Part shown: one piece after another, positions 29,339-38,275 of the stretch
Layout: each line of letters opens with the position of its first letter
Position numbering within the stretch: the stretch's first letter is position 1
Position numbers and translations under genes: made by a program
Assembly: GCA_030430075.1 (NCBI GenBank)
Contig: JAUIGN010000002.1
Coordinates: 124,001-188,000, forward strand
Reading direction: 5' to 3'
From: a bacterium
GTDB lineage: Bacteria > Planctomycetota > Planctomycetia > Pirellulales > Pirellulaceae
DNA length: 64,000 nt
Notes under the pieces: generated by a model
What the model was told of the DNA's origin: nothing
Databases searched by the model: none
Seen by the model: only the letters and a program-made list of their open reading frames with translations

Positions 29339-30997
29339 ATGTTGATTCGTCGTTGGTGCAACCTGATTTCGGGAATGGCCGCTTGCCTGGCCCTGACCGC
29401 CTCCCTGAGCCGTGCGGATGATGCTCCGCCCGCCGAGCCGCCGCTGCCGGAAATCCGCGACGAGCCCAAGCTGATCGACCCCGCTTCGGTGATGCCGGAG
29501 AAGTTGGCCGCGCCGGCCAGCGTCGACCTCTCCGACTCCTCGTTGCGCGAAGTCATCCAGTGGCTGCGGACCGAGCAGAACCTGGTCGTGCTCACCGAGA
29601 ACAATCAGCTTGCCGAGGCCGGCATTCAACCGGGCGAACCGGTGTCCGATCGCCTGGACAATGCGCCCATCTACCTTTTGCTGAATCGACTGCACGCCAG
29701 CGGACTGGCCTGGTATTACGAAGATGAGATTCTCCACATGACATCGAAACTGGCCGCCGCAGAACACCTGACGACGGTCCCCTACAACCTGAGCGACTTG
29801 TTGGACGCCGGGTACGAAACCGAAGACTTGCGGGTTGTCATCGAGAATGCCGTGGCCCCCGACAGTTGGGAAGTTGTCGGCGGAATGGGCGTGTTGAATT
29901 TCCTCGGCGACGTCATGTTTCTGCGGCATTCGGGACAAATCCATCGGCAGGTGGAGGGGCTGTTGTCTGCCCTGCGGAAGCACGGCCGGCAGACGTTCGT
30001 CCTGGATCCACCACAGCATGTCGTCCTCAGGGAAAAGTTGCTCGAGAACGTCAGCGTCGATTTCGACGACACGCCGCTCGATTCGGCCATCAGTGAACTG
30101 GGCCGCAAGCTGGAAATCGATATTCGCCTCGACCTCCCGGCACTGCGCGACATCCGCGTCCGCGAGCGCCAGCCGGTGACACTCGAGTTGGCCGACCGGA
30201 CGCTGAAGACCGTGCTTCAAGCCATGGTCATCGACTTCGATCTGACCTGGATTCTCCGCGACGGCGTCCTCTGGATCACCAGCGAAGAAACGGCCCAGGC
30301 CTATCTGCGGACAGTTGTTTATGATGTCCGCGATCTGTGTCGCGACGAAGGCGAATCGGACTCCCTCCGCGACGCCGTGATATCCCAGACGGACACGGAA
30401 GCCTGGGGCGATGTCGGCGGACCCGGCTCCATTCAATTTGCACAACCTGGCACCCTGGTGATTCGCAACCAGGAAACGATCCAGATGGAAGTCCTCAAGT
30501 TGCTGGAGACCTATCGCGCGGCCCTGCGGGTCTCCAAGCCGCGCGACCGTCACGCCGTCGACCCGAACGAAGTGATCACGACCTACTATCGGTTGCATGC
30601 GAATGTTGCCGACAGCCTGGCCATGCTCCTGCCGACGCTCGTCCAACCCGACTCGTGGCGCAACCAAGAGCACCCCGACCGTGAAGGGACGCTACTGGTG
30701 GCTGCCTCCAAACCGGATCTGTTCGGCGAGGACGGACAACTGGCCCGGCTGGCGGCGCAGGACGGAGACGAGGAGGCGACCGTGGTCGTTGCCCGTGCCG
30801 TCTTAATAATCCGTCAGAAGCGAGCCGTGCACGACGAAATCGCCGCAGTGATTCGGCGGCTGGAGACAGGTGACGGTACCGTCCATGGCGGATTCCCGGG
30901 CGATGGGAAAGGAGGCCTGGGTGGCGGCGGTCTTGGAGGCGGCGGCTTCGGAGGCGGCTTCTTCTCAATCCCCCTGCCAACCTCCCGCCGACCCTAA
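29339..30997 (+). CDS. Secreted secretin/STN-like domain protein with Gly-rich tail
   Basis: A 552-residue protein with a Sec signal (LISGMAACLALTASLSRA). Residues ~55-150 and ~225-310 each resemble the short N-terminal (STN/secretin-type) fold: APASVDLSDSSLREVIQWLR...NLVVLTE and ENVSVDFDDTPLDSAISELGRKLEIDI...PVTLELADRTLKTVLQAM. After each comes a segment like TVPYNLSDLLDAGYE or TVVYDVRDLCRDEGES, ending in LVIRNQETIQMEVLKLLE, a pattern common in planctomycete secretin-like hypotheticals. The C-terminus is glycine-rich (GGLGGGGLGGGGFGGGF). No secretin pore domain is visible, so it is unlikely to form a channel alone. Role unknown; periplasmic or envelope location is inferred. Confidence 0.78.
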   Translation: MLIRRWCNLISGMAACLALTASLSRADDAPPAEPPLPEIRDEPKLIDPASVMPEKLAAPASVDLSDSSLREVIQWLRTEQNLVVLTENNQLAEAGIQPGEPVSDRLDNAPIYLLLNRLHASGLAWYYEDEILHMTSKLAAAEHLTTVPYNLSDLLDAGYETEDLRVVIENAVAPDSWEVVGGMGVLNFLGDVMFLRHSGQIHRQVEGLLSALRKHGRQTFVLDPPQHVVLREKLLENVSVDFDDTPLDSAISELGRKLEIDIRLDLPALRDIRVRERQPVTLELADRTLKTVLQAMVIDFDLTWILRDGVLWITSEETAQAYLRTVVYDVRDLCRDEGESDSLRDAVISQTDTEAWGDVGGPGSIQFAQPGTLVIRNQETIQMEVLKLLETYRAALRVSKPRDRHAVDPNEVITTYYRLHANVADSLAMLLPTLVQPDSWRNQEHPDREGTLLVAASKPDLFGEDGQLARLAAQDGDEEATVVVARAVLIIRQKRAVHDEIAAVIRRLETGDGTVHGGFPGDGKGGLGGGGLGGGGFGGGFFSIPLPTSRRP

Positions 30998-31008
30998 CCG
31001 GAAGGCGG

Positions 31009-31023
31009 CCAGCCGGCCCGGCT
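31009..31023. terminator. Short GC hairpin between converging genes
   Basis: CAGCCGGCCCGGCTG forms a perfect 6-bp stem with a 3-base loop, 12 bases after the stop at 30997 and before the converging gene end at 31062. It could end transcription from either side, but there is no T-run, so the call is weak. Confidence 0.3.
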
Positions 31024-31061
31024 GCGGGCGTCACCCCGCACCTTGCCCCAGGCACAACGGC

Positions 31062-32435
31062 CTACGCTAAAATCTCATCGATCTTTCGTCCCGCGACGAG
31101 CCGATGGGGCCGCCGCTGGCGATCCAGGAGCACCGTCTCGGCGGGAATGCCGAGCAGATGGTAGATCGTGGCCGCCATGTCCGCCGGATCGTACGGCTTG
31201 CTCTGCGGGTACGCGCCCAACCGGTCGGACGCACCAACCACAACTCCCCGTTTCAGCCCGGCGCCTGCCAGGGCCAGCGAGTAGACAAACGGCCAATGGT
31301 CGCGGCCCGCATTCTTGTTGATCTTGGGCGTCCGGCCGAATTCGGCCATCGGCACCACCAGCACCTGGTCGAGCAACCCGCGCTGTTCGAGATCCTCGAT
31401 CAAGGCGGAGAAGACCTGGTCGAGCGTCGGCCCCAGCGATTCACGCATCTTCTTGAAGTTCTGGCCGTGGGTATCCCACGAACCGCTGGGGGTCTTGCAG
31501 TAATGAACATTGACAAACGGCACGCCGGCCTCCACCAGGCGGCGAGCCAGCAAGCACGATTGGCCCACATGGTGCATCCCATAACGGTCGCGGACCTCCT
31601 GAGGCTCGGCTGCCAGGTCGAATGCGGCGCGCGTGCTGCCGGCCGCCAACAGGTCATAGGCGCGGCGGTAATAATCGTCCTTCGTCTCGGCGGCGACGCG
31701 TGCCAACCCTTTCCGTTGAGCGTCAATCTCCGCGAGAAGACTGCGCCGCCCCTGCATCCGCTCGACCGTGATCCGCGGTGTCACCGCCGTGATTTGCACA
31801 TCGTCCGCCGTGAGGTCCTGATCGACAATCAGCGGCGCATGGGCGGGGCCCAGCAGTCCCGGCGACTGGCCGTGCAACACCGTGCGATTGCTGCGCGTCA
31901 TGACCGGCCCCAACTGCACCCAGTTCGGCAACTCGCTTGCCCCGGGCCGCAGGTGATCGAGGACGGCGCCAAAGTGCGGAAAGTCCGTGTCGGCGGGCGG
32001 AAAATCCCCGCGGCCGCGCACGCTGCGCGGATGCGTATGTCCCGTCATCGCCGGCAAGCAGGCCTGAACGTGATTCGGATTGTCGTGGGCCATCGAACGA
32101 ACGATGGCCATCCGATCGGCCAACGCCGCACAACGGGGCAATACGTCGCTGACTTGATACCCGGGAATCGCGGTATCAATCGTGGGGAATTCGCCACGAA
32201 CTTCCGCCGGAGCACCCGGCTTCGGATCCCACGTCTCGTGCTGCGGATGGCCGCCGTGCAGGAACAGGAAGATCACGGACTTGGCGGCCCCAAAGCTGCC
32301 CCCGCCAGAGGCCGCGGCCGCATCCCGCAACTGCAACAGGTGGGGCAGGCTCAATCCCCACGCGCCGGCGGTCCCCACGGACAACAGTTCGCGGCGAGAC
32401 ATGCGAAGAAACTCACGGCAGTTCGTGTCGCGCAT
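31062..32435 (-). CDS. DUF1501 domain-containing exported protein
   Basis: A 457-residue DUF1501 protein, distinct from the one at 7040-8485. The N-terminus carries a Tat-type motif (MSRRELLSVGTAGAWGLSL). Family blocks are AKSVIFLFLHGGHPQHETWD, DNPNHVQACLPAMTGHTHP, LLARRLVEAGVPFVNVHYC, VLVVPMAEFGRTPKINKNAGRD and GVVVGASDRLGAYP. It stands apart from any DUF1549/DUF1553 gene in this window, unlike the usual pairing. The CoA-transferase gene upstream on the same strand ends 104 bases away. Confidence 0.93.
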   Translation of the reverse strand: MRDTNCREFLRMSRRELLSVGTAGAWGLSLPHLLQLRDAAAASGGGSFGAAKSVIFLFLHGGHPQHETWDPKPGAPAEVRGEFPTIDTAIPGYQVSDVLPRCAALADRMAIVRSMAHDNPNHVQACLPAMTGHTHPRSVRGRGDFPPADTDFPHFGAVLDHLRPGASELPNWVQLGPVMTRSNRTVLHGQSPGLLGPAHAPLIVDQDLTADDVQITAVTPRITVERMQGRRSLLAEIDAQRKGLARVAAETKDDYYRRAYDLLAAGSTRAAFDLAAEPQEVRDRYGMHHVGQSCLLARRLVEAGVPFVNVHYCKTPSGSWDTHGQNFKKMRESLGPTLDQVFSALIEDLEQRGLLDQVLVVPMAEFGRTPKINKNAGRDHWPFVYSLALAGAGLKRGVVVGASDRLGAYPQSKPYDPADMAATIYHLLGIPAETVLLDRQRRPHRLVAGRKIDEILA

Positions 32436-32539
32436 CGGTCACCTCCCTCGATTCGTCTTTGGCATCCTGGCTTCAGTGTAAAGGCTGACGCGCCGGACGG
32501 CCAGGGAATCTGGGCGACGCGGCCGCACCATGCACCGAC

Positions 32540-34090
32540 TCAAGGCGACGCCAGGACATGCTGAGGAAACTCCGTCACGTTGCCGATCCGAGGAACGAAC
32601 TCCATCTGCCCCACGACATCTCGTTCAATGTCGATGCCGGGTGCGACTTCGGTCAATTCGAGGCCCTCCGGGGCGAGCCGAAACACGGCTCGCTCGGTAA
32701 TGTACAGCACTTCCTGACCGAGCGTTCGAGCCCGTTCCGCGCAGAAGGAGACTTGCTCGACCGTGTGAACGAACTTCCGTACGGCCCCTTCGCGCACAAC
32801 GCGAAGCCGCCCCTGGTCAACTGCGACTTCCAAGCCTTCCGCCGTAAACGTGCCGCAGAAGATCAGCCGCTTGGCCGCCTGCGTGATGTTCACGAACCCC
32901 CCAACTCCCGCCAGGCGACTCCCAAACCTGGAAACATTGACGTTGCCGAACCGGTCAATCTGCGCCGCGCCCAGGGCGGCAAAGTCCAACCCGCCGCCAT
33001 CGTAGAAATCGAACATCGCCGGTTGGTCGATGATCGCGTGCGGGTAGACGCTGGCCCCAAAGGCGAGCCCGCCGGCCGGCATCCCGCCGTAGGGACCGCT
33101 TTCCACCGTCAGGGTGACGTCGTCCAGCCGTCCACGCTCGGCGGCAATCCGAGCGATCCCCTCGGGCATCCCGATGCCCAGGTTGCAGATCGCCCCTTCA
33201 GGAAGCTCGTCACAGGCACGTGCGGCCACCACTCGCCGAACGCCCATCGGCAACGGCGCGGCTCCGGCCGGCAACGCGGCCGGCTGCGGGGCGCAAAACG
33301 CCGGGTTTGTCTCGCCAAACGTCTGCTCGTGATCGTCCTCTCCGCCCAGCACGATCCGGTCGACGAGCACACCCGGCACATGAACGGAATGGGGCGGAAG
33401 CGGCGTTTCCACCAACCGCTTGACCTGGGCCAGCACGAGACCACCGTGATTGTGGGCCGCCTGGGCGATCGGCAGGACTTCGCCGATGATCACCTCTCCC
33501 TCCATCGTAAGGTTTCCCAGCGGATCCGCCGCCTCGGCCCGGATCAGCCCCACGTGGACAGGAATCGCCTTGTACAAGAGCCACGTCTGGCCGTGCAATT
33601 CCAACCGCTCGACCAACCCCTCGTCCGGTGTTGCGGGATGGATCCGCCCCCCCTGATGAATCGGATCAATGAACGTGCCCAAACCGACATGCGTGAGGCA
33701 ACCTGGACGGCGAGCCGCAATGTCCCGAAACAACTGGCATATCACACCCTGGGGAAAATTGTATCCTTCGATCTCGCCCGCCATCGCCAGCCGGCCCATC
33801 CGCGGTGCCAGCCCCCAATGACCCCCAATGACCCGTCTAACCAGCTTTGCGTGCGCCAGGTGGTTCAGGCCCCGGCGATCACCGTCGCCCTGGCCGGCCC
33901 CGTAGATGAGCGTCAGGTCACGCGGGTGTCCGGATTCCAGAAAGCGCTTCTCCAGCGCAACCAACAGGGCTTCCGGCACCGCCGCCCCGATGAACCCACC
34001 GGTTGCCACCGTCTGGCCGCCCTCGATTCGGGCAACCGCCTCCGCGGGAGAACAGAGCTTTCGTGCCAACGGATTCAAGATGCCCACCAC
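32540..34090 (-). CDS. Fused acyl-CoA:carboxylate CoA-transferase (family I)
   Basis: A 516-residue protein that joins the alpha and beta halves of a family I CoA-transferase in one chain. The start is probably the GTG at 34090 (or 34087), giving [20 protein letters not shown]; the frame upstream to 34318 is Gly/Pro/Arg-rich and not homologous. The alpha half has [19 protein letters not shown] and [18 protein letters not shown]. The beta half has [19 protein letters not shown] and [17 protein letters not shown], where the Glu is the catalytic residue that forms the glutamyl-CoA intermediate. Length matches propionate/acetoacetate CoA-transferases (~520). Acyl specificity cannot be told. No other acyl-CoA genes lie nearby. 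Confidence 0.9.
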   Translation of the reverse strand: MVGILNPLARKLCSPAEAVARIEGGQTVATGGFIGAAVPEALLVALEKRFLESGHPRDLTLIYGAGQGDGDRRGLNHLAHAKLVRRVIGGHWGLAPRMGRLAMAGEIEGYNFPQGVICQLFRDIAARRPGCLTHVGLGTFIDPIHQGGRIHPATPDEGLVERLELHGQTWLLYKAIPVHVGLIRAEAADPLGNLTMEGEVIIGEVLPIAQAAHNHGGLVLAQVKRLVETPLPPHSVHVPGVLVDRIVLGGEDDHEQTFGETNPAFCAPQPAALPAGAAPLPMGVRRVVAARACDELPEGAICNLGIGMPEGIARIAAERGRLDDVTLTVESGPYGGMPAGGLAFGASVYPHAIIDQPAMFDFYDGGGLDFAALGAAQIDRFGNVNVSRFGSRLAGVGGFVNITQAAKRLIFCGTFTAEGLEVAVDQGRLRVVREGAVRKFVHTVEQVSFCAERARTLGQEVLYITERAVFRLAPEGLELTEVAPGIDIERDVVGQMEFVPRIGNVTEFPQHVLASP

Positions 34091-34573
34091 TCCAGGTCGC
34101 CCCGTTCCATCAACGCCCTCACGGGGCCCGCTCCACCATCGTAAGGTAACCGGCTGGCCGGACCCATCCCTCCCGCCTCTGCTTGACGGACGCGCGCCAT
34201 CTTCATCTCCACCGGTCCCGCCAACCGGTCCCGCCAACCCGGGCGCAGCCATCCGCCGGCGGCAATCTCCCACGCCGGCGCGGCTGGAAAGGGCCCCGGA
34301 TGGATAGCCGCCCGGCATCGGCAGCTGACGGCACCTGAATGCGAAAACCGGGGGCCGTTGCCTGGGGGCGGCGCTCAGGATGCTGCCGACGCTCCGTCAC
34401 GTCGGGCAACTATCGGCAATTATTCCTAAGACCGCAACACTTATGTGACCGATAGACTTGATATGTCCGGATTATCTTACCTAAGGTGGCAGGGCCATAG
34501 CCAACAAGGGAGCGGGCAACAATCTGGTTCGCCCCCGCGGGTCGCCCCCACACCGTGCGCACCAAGTCCGCGC
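34091..34573. other. Divergent gap without a recognised gene
   Basis: This gap separates the divergent CoA-transferase and outer-membrane genes. It holds a short tandem duplication (CCGGTCCCGCCAA twice, near 34219-34244) and an A/T-richer stretch near 34415-34490 that would suit a promoter, though I cannot fix -35 and -10 boxes. The frames of both neighbours run on into it but without family resemblance. Confidence 0.4.
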
Positions 34574-36115
34574 ATGCCACAACGTAAGACGCTGAATTCG
34601 CTCGGGACGCAGCGCGGTTCCGCCAGGTGGAACTGGTTCCTCAGTCTCGCAGCGGTCGGCATGCTGCTGGCGTCGGTAGGGGCAACGTTTGTTTCTGCTG
34701 CCGACGAGCTGGATCACGGGACTGAAACCGGGCCGCCCAGCCTGCTCGATGCCGCCACCCGCGCGGAGAACGCCGCCTGGTTCGAACGCCTGCTGGTCGC
34801 CCAGGCGGAGTCTCCCAGCGACCGTCCCGCGTTGCCCATTCGGCCGCTGCCGAATCCGCCGGAACCCGGTCTGGTTCCGCCCGAGGGCCGCCCGAATCGC
34901 GATCCGCCCCCCGCCCTGACCCGCCCGGCCCCGGACGGCGAGGATCCGGAAGCGGACGTTCCCGCGGTCCCGGAACCGTTATTGCGACAACCGGCATCGT
35001 CCCGCCCCGAATCCTTCGACCCGCCCGCAGGATCGACATTCACCCTGTTTCGGCGCAACCGGACGCGATCGAGTTTTGCTCGAGTGCGACGCCCGATCGC
35101 CGTCTTGGGCGACTCCCTGGTCGATATGGGGCAATTCGAGCTCGAGTTTACGATCCGGGACGAGGCCGGCAACCCCGGCCCGCCGCGGAGGGCCACCGCA
35201 TCGACGGATATCCCGGTCACCGCCCTCGCGATACGGAGACGGATCTCGAAGAACAACACGGTCCTGCCCTCGAACCGCGTCATTCTCTCCTACCAACATT
35301 TTCAGAACGCATTTTCCGCAGAGGTCTCGCACCCCACCGCCGGCGTCGCGCGGCAATCGATCGACCTCGACCGATCGACCATCGGCATCGAAAAGACCTT
35401 CTTCGCGGATCGCTGGTCGGTCGACATCCGCTTGCCCGTGCTGAGCCGGTTTGATGTGGCTGCCCCTGACTTCACGCTTACCAACGGCAGGATCGGCAAT
35501 GTCTCTCTGCTGCTGAAGCACGCCTGCTATACGACGGAGACGACCGTCTGGGGCGCCGGTTGCGGGATCGACTTTCCCACCGGCAGCAACGGCTTCGTCG
35601 AACTCCCCCATAGCGATGTGACGATCTTCAACGACGCGTATCACGCTCTCCCTTATGTCGGATTCCTCCATACGCCAAATGACGACACCAGCATCCAGGG
35701 ATTTGTCCAATTGGACATTCCCTTGAACGGGAACGAAGTCCAGGTCGAAACGCCGTCTGAGGGCGTGGTGCTGGACACGTTCACCGAACAGGAGCTTCTG
35801 TTCATCAGCATGGCGATGGCCCGCCGCATCTACGACAATCCACAGGCGACTTGCCTCCAAGGGATCGCCGCACTTTGCGAACTGCACTACACAACCCTGA
35901 TGGCCGGCACCGATATCGTCGACATCGACACCGACAACGACAGCTATGATCTGGAGAGCAGTGAGCTGGGCGTCAACTATCTCAACTTGGCGCTAGGGAT
36001 GCAGGCCGATCTCGGTGATCGCGAGGTGCGGATGGGCGTGGTCCTCCCCTTGCTTCGTGGCAGAAATCGGCCCTTCGATGCCGAAGCCATTATCCAGATC
36101 AACCATCGCTTCTAA
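34574..36115 (+). CDS. Probable outer-membrane beta-barrel protein
   Basis: A 513-residue protein; the ATG at 34574 places an export signal (FLSLAAVGMLLASVGATFVSA) near the N-terminus. Next comes a proline-rich low-complexity stretch (~65-140; PIRPLPNPPEPGLVPPE). From ~150 on the sequence is made of alternating polar/hydrophobic strands (VILSYQHFQNAFSAE, WSVDIRLPVLSRF, VSLLLKHACYTT, TSIQGFVQLDIPL, LNLALGMQADLG) and it ends in INHRF, with a terminal Phe as usual for outer-membrane barrels. I know similar planctomycete hypotheticals but no defined function. It is divergent from the CoA-transferase gene. Confidence 0.75.
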   Translation: MPQRKTLNSLGTQRGSARWNWFLSLAAVGMLLASVGATFVSAADELDHGTETGPPSLLDAATRAENAAWFERLLVAQAESPSDRPALPIRPLPNPPEPGLVPPEGRPNRDPPPALTRPAPDGEDPEADVPAVPEPLLRQPASSRPESFDPPAGSTFTLFRRNRTRSSFARVRRPIAVLGDSLVDMGQFELEFTIRDEAGNPGPPRRATASTDIPVTALAIRRRISKNNTVLPSNRVILSYQHFQNAFSAEVSHPTAGVARQSIDLDRSTIGIEKTFFADRWSVDIRLPVLSRFDVAAPDFTLTNGRIGNVSLLLKHACYTTETTVWGAGCGIDFPTGSNGFVELPHSDVTIFNDAYHALPYVGFLHTPNDDTSIQGFVQLDIPLNGNEVQVETPSEGVVLDTFTEQELLFISMAMARRIYDNPQATCLQGIAALCELHYTTLMAGTDIVDIDTDNDSYDLESSELGVNYLNLALGMQADLGDREVRMGVVLPLLRGRNRPFDAEAIIQINHRF

Positions 36116-36191
36116 TCTAACCCGCCTGAGTGATCAGCCGTTGGTCGCTCTTGAAACGTGCGCGGACCACATGTGCATGTCACGAGGAAGG

Positions 36192-36231
36192 ATGCGCACA
36201 CGCGCGGTAAATGATGCGCACACGCGCGGTG
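36192..36231. repeat. 18-bp direct repeat pair beside repeat locus 3
   Basis: GATGCGCACACGCGCGGT occurs at 36192-36209 and again at 36214-36231, 22 bases apart, directly against the start of the family G array. The pair is absent from the other three loci. Confidence 0.7.
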
Positions 36232-36418
36232 TTGGAGACCTTCGGTCAGCGGTTTCGGCGGGGTCGGAGACCCGCGCCGAGCAACCTTGGAGACCCGCGC
36301 CGAGCAACCTTGGAGACCCGCGCCGAGCAACGCGGGAGACCCGCGCCGAGCAAGGTTAGCGAACCGCGCCGAACAAGTATTGAGACCTGCGCCGAGCAAG
36401 TTTGGAGACCCGCGCAGG
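36232..36418 (+). repeat. Leader-plus-array repeat family G, locus 3 (about 23-bp units)
   Basis: This fills most of the gap between the converging genes that end at 36115 and 36423. The leader (GGAGACC, CGGTC, GGTTTCGGCGGGGTC, GAGACCCGCGCCGAGC) is followed by about six units of roughly 23 bp of the form AACCTTG-GAGACCCGCGCCGAGC. The units decay toward the 3' end, with changes such as GAACCGCGCCGAACA and GAGACCTGCGCCGAGCA. Confidence 0.9.
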
Positions 36419-36422
36419 GCCG

Positions 36423-37214
36423 TTAGTGGCGGCCTCGACGCCGTTCTTTGGCCGGCAGAATCTCCAGGCACGTCGTCCACCAGCCGGTAAGGATCGAGTC
36501 GATGAATTCCCTGGGAAGCTGCTCCGCGGCCATTTCCGCCGCCAGACGGTGGTGGTCATACTCGACCGGCACGAATTCGACGCCGAACTGCCCGCCACAC
36601 ACTTGCAACAGTGTGTAGTAGACCACCGTCGTGCCGTCATTTTCGGGTCGCCCGAGCGCACCCACATTGACGAAATGGCGGCCGGCGCCAAGCGGACGGT
36701 GCCATTTGATTCCGGTATGCGTGGCGACCGTGACATCCGCTTGATGCTGCTCCGCCATCCAGTTCAAGAAGTGGGTCGACGTCGTCGACTCCCAGAGAAA
36801 CTCGTTCGTCCGCCGCGGGCTCCCGTGACAGAGCAGCAATTGCAGGCCACCCAGTTCATAGCGGATCTCCGCGGGTAATCCGCGCAGGAAATCTCGGTTT
36901 GCCTCGCTGGTTTTCGCCAAAGTGTAGTCATAGCTGAGCTGCGCAAAGTGGTTGTCGCGGGGATCCGTGTATCCGCACTGACAGTCGTCGAGCGCGTTGC
37001 CGATCGAGTCATCGTAGTTTCCCTGCACGCAGGCCACCCCGTTAGCATCCAGGAGGGGAAACACGCGGTCCGGGTGCGGGCCGAATGCGCCCATGTCTCC
37101 CAGGCAGAACATGGCATCGACTCCCCTCCGCCGAGCATCGGCCAGGGCAACCTCCAACGCCAGGTAGTTATTGTAGATTCCGCCGAAGCAGGCGATGCGA
37201 TGGGTCATTGACAA
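36423..37214 (-). CDS. Metallophosphoesterase-like protein lacking the first metal motif
   Basis: A 263-residue calcineurin-like protein of the YfcE/MJ0936 type. MFCLGDMGAFGPHPD carries the GDxxG motif (D40), VQGNYDDSI the GN motif (N66), LLLCHGSPR the later His, and VATHTGIKWHRP the GHTH-like motif. However, the normal first motif S-D-x-H-G-N is replaced by G11-G12-I-Y14-N-N (CFGGIYNNYLALE), so both the Asp and the His that bind the first metal are missing. Similar GGxY-N variants probably exist in relatives, so this may be a subfamily trait. It may bind one metal, use other ligands, or be a binding protein. It follows the ABC ATPase gene after 101 bases. Confidence 0.85.
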   Translation of the reverse strand: MSMTHRIACFGGIYNNYLALEVALADARRRGVDAMFCLGDMGAFGPHPDRVFPLLDANGVACVQGNYDDSIGNALDDCQCGYTDPRDNHFAQLSYDYTLAKTSEANRDFLRGLPAEIRYELGGLQLLLCHGSPRRTNEFLWESTTSTHFLNWMAEQHQADVTVATHTGIKWHRPLGAGRHFVNVGALGRPENDGTTVVYYTLLQVCGGQFGVEFVPVEYDHHRLAAEMAAEQLPREFIDSILTGWWTTCLEILPAKERRRGRH

Positions 37215-37315
37215 TGGAGTCTCTTACGGCGTCCGACCTCCGTGAGCCGCGCGGAACTGCCGCGAGATCGCCGCGTCCCGCCGCACGGAATGGCCCGGCC
37301 AACAGGCGACCTGAT

Positions 37316-38242
37316 TCAACTCACCAGGCCCTTCGTCACCATCATGAAGACGTCTTCGAGCGTCGGCTCCTTCTCGCCAAAACTACGAATTCCGACCCCC
37401 TGCCCGATCAGTTGGTTCAGCAACTCGGCAACGCCACGGTCATCCGTCTCCAACTCGACAACCGCCGAATGGTCCTCGACTTGAATGTCTCGGGTAATCT
37501 CGGCACTGCGGAGGATGGTCAGACCCAGGTCCATCTTGTCAGTGAACTTGATGTCGACGACCCGGTTGCCGCGGATTCGGCGATGCACTTCCGCGATCGG
37601 CCCGTGCATCAGCAGTTGGCCGCGCTCGATGATCCCGATCGACGTGCAGCAGTCGGCCAGTTCCGTCAGGATGTGGCTGGAAATCAGGATGGTCTTGCCC
37701 ATCCGTCGGAGTTCCTTCAACAACGCTTTGACTTCGACCCGGGCGCGTGGATCCAGACCGCTGGCCGGCTCGTCCAGAATCAAGACCGGCGGGTCATGAA
37801 CGAGCGTCTTGGCCAGGCAGAGCCGCTGCTTCATTCCCCGCGACAATCCGTTGACGAAGTCGTCCCGCTTGTGTGCCAGATCGAGCAATTCCAGGACGTC
37901 GGTAATCACTCGCTTCCGCTGTGACCGCCCAATCCGATACGCCACGGCGAAGAAATCCAAGAACTCCCAAACCTTCATCCCGTCGTAGACGCCAAAGTTG
38001 TCCGGCATGTAGCCAACGCTCTGGCGCACGCTCATCGGATCCCGCGTCACACTGAATCCGTTAACGATGCCCTCGCCGCGACTGGCTTTGAGCAGCGTCG
38101 CCAGGAATCGAATCGATGTGCTCTTGCCGGCCCCATTCGGTCCGATAAAGCCGAACATCTCGCCAGCTTCGATCTTCAAGTTGAGCCGCTCGACGGCGCA
38201 AAACTCGCCGTAGTCTTTTCCAAAGTCGATCAGTTCGATCAT
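37316..38242 (-). CDS. ABC transporter ATP-binding protein
   Basis: A 308-residue ABC ATPase of the ABC-2/drug-exporter type. Walker A is GPNGAGKST, the signature motif LSRGMKQRL, Walker B VLILDEPASGLDP and the switch His is in ISSHIL. The C-terminal ~80 residues form the accessory region seen in this subfamily (LLMHGPIAEVHRRIRGNR). No ABC permease gene lies beside it; instead the 1038-residue lipoprotein gene ends 33 bases upstream on the same strand. In planctomycetes such ATPases usually sit with ABC-2 permeases and GldG-like proteins, so a permease may lie elsewhere. Confidence 0.95.
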   Translation of the reverse strand: MIELIDFGKDYGEFCAVERLNLKIEAGEMFGFIGPNGAGKSTSIRFLATLLKASRGEGIVNGFSVTRDPMSVRQSVGYMPDNFGVYDGMKVWEFLDFFAVAYRIGRSQRKRVITDVLELLDLAHKRDDFVNGLSRGMKQRLCLAKTLVHDPPVLILDEPASGLDPRARVEVKALLKELRRMGKTILISSHILTELADCCTSIGIIERGQLLMHGPIAEVHRRIRGNRVVDIKFTDKMDLGLTILRSAEITRDIQVEDHSAVVELETDDRGVAELLNQLIGQGVGIRSFGEKEPTLEDVFMMVTKGLVS

Positions 38243-38275
38243 CGCGATCTCGCCATCCGGCTGGTTATCGTGGGG

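Noticed and set aside
32558..34144. 528-codon plus-strand frame opposite the CoA-transferase
   Set aside because: Antisense shadow: the minus-strand product has a full CoA-transferase signature, the plus-strand one has none.
37085..37924. 279-codon plus-strand frame opposite the ABC ATPase
   Set aside because: The minus strand carries all ABC motifs, and the plus-strand product is an antisense shadow.
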